Assembly: GCA_947179485.1 (NCBI GenBank)
Contig: OX359247.1
Coordinates: 9,453,060-9,517,059, forward strand
DNA length: 64,000 bases
Direction of reading: 5' to 3'
Source of the DNA: Allacma fusca
Taxonomy: Eukaryota > Arthropoda > Collembola > Symphypleona > Sminthuridae
The position numbers and the translations under genes are program-made. A model generated the notes under the pieces. The model ran no database searches and had not been told where the DNA came from. It worked only from the letters and a program-made list of their open reading frames with translations. Positions 61,329 through 64,000 of this stretch are shown one piece after another; the first letter of the stretch is position 1; every line of letters starts with the position of its first letter.

Positions 61329-63035
61329 ATGCCTAGGAAAAATAGGAAAAGTATAGGTACCATGGCAACGGCTGAGGATGAGGTCAGTAAGAATAGTAAA
61401 CAGTCTCATGGTCCGAATAATGAGAATTTAGACGGTTTATGTGAGGTCATTTATGGGAAAATGGCTGATTTGATGACTGCTAAATTGGCGGATATGGAGG
61501 AGCGCATGATGTCTAAATTTAGTAAGGCAAACCCTTCTCCTATAATTAATGGTAGTAGTTTTCCTAGTAGGAATCCAGTTCAAAGTAGAGGTAGTTATGA
61601 AGGAGAAACTAGATTTGATGCTACAACTCCGACGAGTAGATTCAGTCGATTGGGAAATGTGGGAAATGGAGACTCTGCAATTCATCATGTACCACAGATT
61701 TCGCGAGATGCTGCCGTAGATGGTAGACGAAATGTGAATCGACAGCCCTCTCCAAATATTCTGAATACTCCAGGATATCCTTCTTTTAATCCAAATGTTC
61801 AGTCATTTGTACCAACAAACCCTGGAGTAGTACACGCACCGTTTAGACATCCGGGCCCAATACAGAATATGTTTTATGGCCCCGGAAATAATAGTAGTGG
61901 TTTGGTAGATGGTCCTCAGTTGAGAGAGGGGCCTCCAGCTCAACGATTAAGGGCAAAAGATGTTTCAATTCCTAAATACGCGGGTGCTCATGAAAAAAAG
62001 ACACCGTACGACTTCCTCATTGAGTTGGAAAAGTACCAAGTTGCCATCGGTTATACGGATGATGAAATGCTGAAGCTGGTTATTCCATACGCGCTAGTAG
62101 ATGATGCGTATCTCTGGTACCGTAGGGTTATGAAAATGTTTAGCTTTGAAAGCTTCCAACATTTTACGGTTTACTTTCGTCAGGAATTTCAGTCAGGTAA
62201 TTATGTAAAGAAAATGTTAAGGGACCTGGACTGCCGGTATCAAGGGACTGAGGAGCCTCTGTCCAAATTCATATGTGTAATAGACGACTTCTACGAAAGA
62301 ATCGATCCCACTACTAAGGAGAGTGTCAGAATAGAGAAAATCCTGGAACTTATGCATCCTCACTATAGAGCTAAGGTTATGTCGTTCCAGCGTTCATTCT
62401 CGAAGATAGGAGACTTGTTGCAGGTAGCCTATGAAGCTCAGACTAGTGTAGCTCTCGATAGGGAATATAAACAACCCGTCCCGAATCACGGGTTAGAACC
62501 GTCTTTATCTTATAAAGACACCAGAGTTTCGGAAAACAGTGCCGCAACAAATAAAACGGTCCCTGAATTGCAAAGAAGCTCATTCGACCAGTATAGCTCT
62601 CATCATCAAAGGCCGAATAATAATAGATTTGCTGCATCTGATTCAGATTCCAATTGGCGTAAGTCAGGGAAAAACAACAGATATCATAATTCTCGAAGTG
62701 ATAGTCCATATCCTAAGTCAGAGCGTAGTAGTGAAGGAAATGATAGTCAACAGGTCTGGAACGAACAAGCGTCGGTCAATAGATCCTCTTCCAACCAGCA
62801 TTTGAGCCGAGAGGATCAGTTTCAACGCGGTCGTAATTCTCAGCAACAGCCTAGAGATTCCTCTCAGAGTAGGGAGCGAGAATCTTCCCGTGACAAAGGT
62901 CCTAATAGAAATGTCCATTGGCAGGGAAATAATCCAAATGGTAACAATTCTGGCAATTTCCAGAGAAGCCGTGAAAGTTCAGCGGACAGAGGGAACCCAA
63001 ATTCGGGAAACGAACAATCCCTGGGCCGGAAGTGA
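61329..63035 (+). CDS. gag: Gag structural polyprotein of Ty3/gypsy element
   Basis: Gag forms the cytoplasmic particle that packages the element RNA. The 568-codon frame is intact. Residues 1-30 are basic and polar. Residues about 33-66 form a Met/Leu-rich probable helix or coiled coil, and 67-205 are a Pro/Asn/Ser-rich linker. Residues about 206-377 resemble the retrotransposon gag (capsid) domain, including the pattern W-Y-R-R, a row of spaced Phe residues (FESFQHFTVYFRQEF) and a following YQGTEEPLSKF segment. The tail (378-568) is rich in Ser, Asn, Arg and Gln and has no Cys, so no CCHC zinc knuckle is present. I give the first ATG. Met12 (61362) has the better context, ACCATGG, and could be the main start. 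The last codons overlap the frameshift signal. Confidence 0.93.
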   Translation: MPRKNRKSIGTMATAEDEVSKNSKQSHGPNNENLDGLCEVIYGKMADLMTAKLADMEERMMSKFSKANPSPIINGSSFPSRNPVQSRGSYEGETRFDATTPTSRFSRLGNVGNGDSAIHHVPQISRDAAVDGRRNVNRQPSPNILNTPGYPSFNPNVQSFVPTNPGVVHAPFRHPGPIQNMFYGPGNNSSGLVDGPQLREGPPAQRLRAKDVSIPKYAGAHEKKTPYDFLIELEKYQVAIGYTDDEMLKLVIPYALVDDAYLWYRRVMKMFSFESFQHFTVYFRQEFQSGNYVKKMLRDLDCRYQGTEEPLSKFICVIDDFYERIDPTTKESVRIEKILELMHPHYRAKVMSFQRSFSKIGDLLQVAYEAQTSVALDREYKQPVPNHGLEPSLSYKDTRVSENSAATNKTVPELQRSSFDQYSSHHQRPNNNRFAASDSDSNWRKSGKNNRYHNSRSDSPYPKSERSSEGNDSQQVWNEQASVNRSSSNQHLSREDQFQRGRNSQQQPRDSSQSRERESSRDKGPNRNVHWQGNNPNGNNSGNFQRSRESSADRGNPNSGNEQSLGRK

Positions 63036-63067
63036 GGGTAGCCCAGATGGAAACTGTTCAACCTCAC
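63005..63067 (+). promoter_or_regulatory. -1 ribosomal frameshift signal: slippery heptamer and pseudoknot
   Basis: GGGAAAC at 63005-63011 is phased as G GGA AAC in gag, so a -1 slip re-pairs the tRNAs on GGG AAA and enters the pol frame. After a 9-nt spacer, stem 1 CTGGGC (63021-63026) pairs with GCCCAG (63041-63046). Stem 2 GTGAGG (63032-63037) pairs with CCTCAC (63062-63067). Both stems are perfect, giving an H-type pseudoknot with a 5-nt first loop and a 15-nt second loop. The gag stop (63033-63035) lies inside the structure. The same heptamer is used by several retroviruses and plant viruses. Function is inferred. Confidence 0.8.
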
Positions 63068-64000
63068 GATGTAGGAAACTTGGATATCCAGTTTCCCCCT
63101 GTATGTATGAATGTGGAGATTTTAGATAATAAAACGTCTGCACTTTTAGACCCTGGTTCAAGTGTGTCAATTTTAGGGAGTAAGTTCGTTGAGATGGTTC
63201 GAGGTAAAAATATTAATATCGTTTCCGAAATATTCCCTATTAAGACCATTTGTGGTGTAGGAAAAACGGAAGGTTTTGTAGACCTGTGTATTAATTGTCC
63301 TTTAGGTATAGTACCAATACGGTTTATGTTAGTCTCAACTAATTCAGCAGATGTTATTCTTGGGAGAGACTTTCTTGGAGTTAACAATGTGTCCGTGCAT
63401 GTAAATGAAGGCGTATGGAAAGTGAACGAGCCCAATTCCACGGTAAAAGACATTGACTGTAATAATATTTTGTCTCTGGATGTAGATGAATGTAGTTCTG
63501 TAGATTTAATTGAGTCACTAAAAGTCAAATGTAACAATCCATTTTACGGTAATGTCAAAGCATCAAATGATAGTGAAGTTGGAGATATTATTGTTGGTTC
63601 AGGACCAATGACAGAAGGACTTGGTTCCACTCTGCCGGAGAGGTCAGATAATGCTGAAAATATGGAAATTATATATGATCAGATTAACTCCAATCCCGAT
63701 CTATCAGATAGTTTCAAGGCCCAGTTTAAATCATTGTTTCAACGATTCTCTAGGATGTTCTCCAAAAGGCCTGGAAGGTGTACGTTAGTGAAACACAGGA
63801 TCATAACTGGGGATGCGAAACCGGTATTTTGTAAGGCTCGACCCATGTCACCAGCAAAGCGTCAAATATTCCAAAACGCTGTAGATGAACTTATCGAAAT
63901 GGACTTGATAGAGCGCTGTGAGAGCCCTTGGTCCTCCGAAGCGGTAATTGTACCTAAAAAGAATGGAGATGGTACAGTGGGTTATAGGGTAACCTTTGAT
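63011..64000 (+). CDS. pol: Pol polyprotein (protease, start of reverse transcriptase), partial
   Basis: This is the frame entered after the -1 shift. It stays open for 330 codons to the window end, and upstream it is open only from 62975. The protease segment has the active-site region LLDPGSS (Asp codon at 63149) and the downstream ILG motif (63356-63364), as expected for a retropepsin. The residue after the catalytic Asp is Pro instead of Thr or Ser. A linker of about 120 residues follows. From about 63780 the sequence matches the N-terminal part of Ty3/gypsy reverse transcriptase, including SPWSSEAVIVPKKNGDG and the start of the V-T-F-D block. The catalytic YxDD motif, RNase H and integrase are beyond the window. 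The product would be made as Gag-Pol. Confidence 0.93.

Larger units (their letters stand above)
60838..64000 (+). mobile_element. Ty3/gypsy LTR retrotransposon, 5' part, cut by window end
   Basis: The order is probable 5' LTR, short leader, gag, -1 frameshift signal, then pol with protease and the beginning of reverse transcriptase. That order and the reverse transcriptase motif assign it to the Ty3/gypsy type. Integrase, RNase H, any envelope-like frame and the 3' LTR would lie beyond the window. Both visible frames are free of stops and frameshifts apart from the programmed one, so this copy looks young and possibly competent. The left edge is an estimate from a TGTTAATATG start and promoter spacing. 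Confidence 0.9.

Noticed and set aside
61437-63537. Several antisense and alternate-frame open readings across gag and pol
   Set aside because: They are shadows of the long gag and pol frames and show no motif of their own.

Overview
This window looks like a gene-poor, AT-rich metazoan nuclear region, most likely from an arthropod. The evidence is the dense simple repeats (GA/CT, GT/CA, TACATA-type), the absence of operon-like or compact coding sequence, the intron-like base composition and an arthropod-style Ty3/gypsy retrotransposon at the right end. A parasitic copepod such as a sea louse is my guess from the repeat texture and is not demonstrated.

From 1 to about 60,830 I recognise no protein-coding gene, rRNA or complete tRNA. 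The longest ATG-initiated frames (about 120-150 codons) are near what chance gives in this much AT-rich DNA, and none shows a known domain. What can be supported is many microsatellites, four minisatellites (27.3-27.5, 33.2-33.4, 57.0-57.6 and 58.1-58.2 kb), a 500-bp non-autonomous DNA-transposon-like element with long inverted arms (47,020-47,519), and several stable hairpins. The best hairpin is at 20,146-20,223, with 28 of 29 positions able to pair. A possible pol III A/B-box relic lies at 53,992-54,046 on the minus strand.

From 60,838 to the right edge lies the 5' part of a Ty3/gypsy LTR retrotransposon on the plus strand. It has a probable 5' LTR with TATA box, initiator-like site and poly(A) signal. 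A short leader follows, then an intact 568-codon gag. Pol is in the -1 frame and still open at the window end: an aspartic protease followed by the start of reverse transcriptase. Gag and pol are linked by a textbook -1 ribosomal frameshift signal: heptamer G GGA AAC in the gag phase, a 9-nt spacer, then an H-type pseudoknot with two perfect 6-bp stems.

The most interesting items are this frameshift cassette, the unusual protease motif Asp-Pro-Gly-Ser, the absence of a zinc knuckle in Gag, the long-armed element at 47 kb and the hairpin at 20 kb. No calculation or database search was possible, so organism and family assignments rest on motif reading alone.
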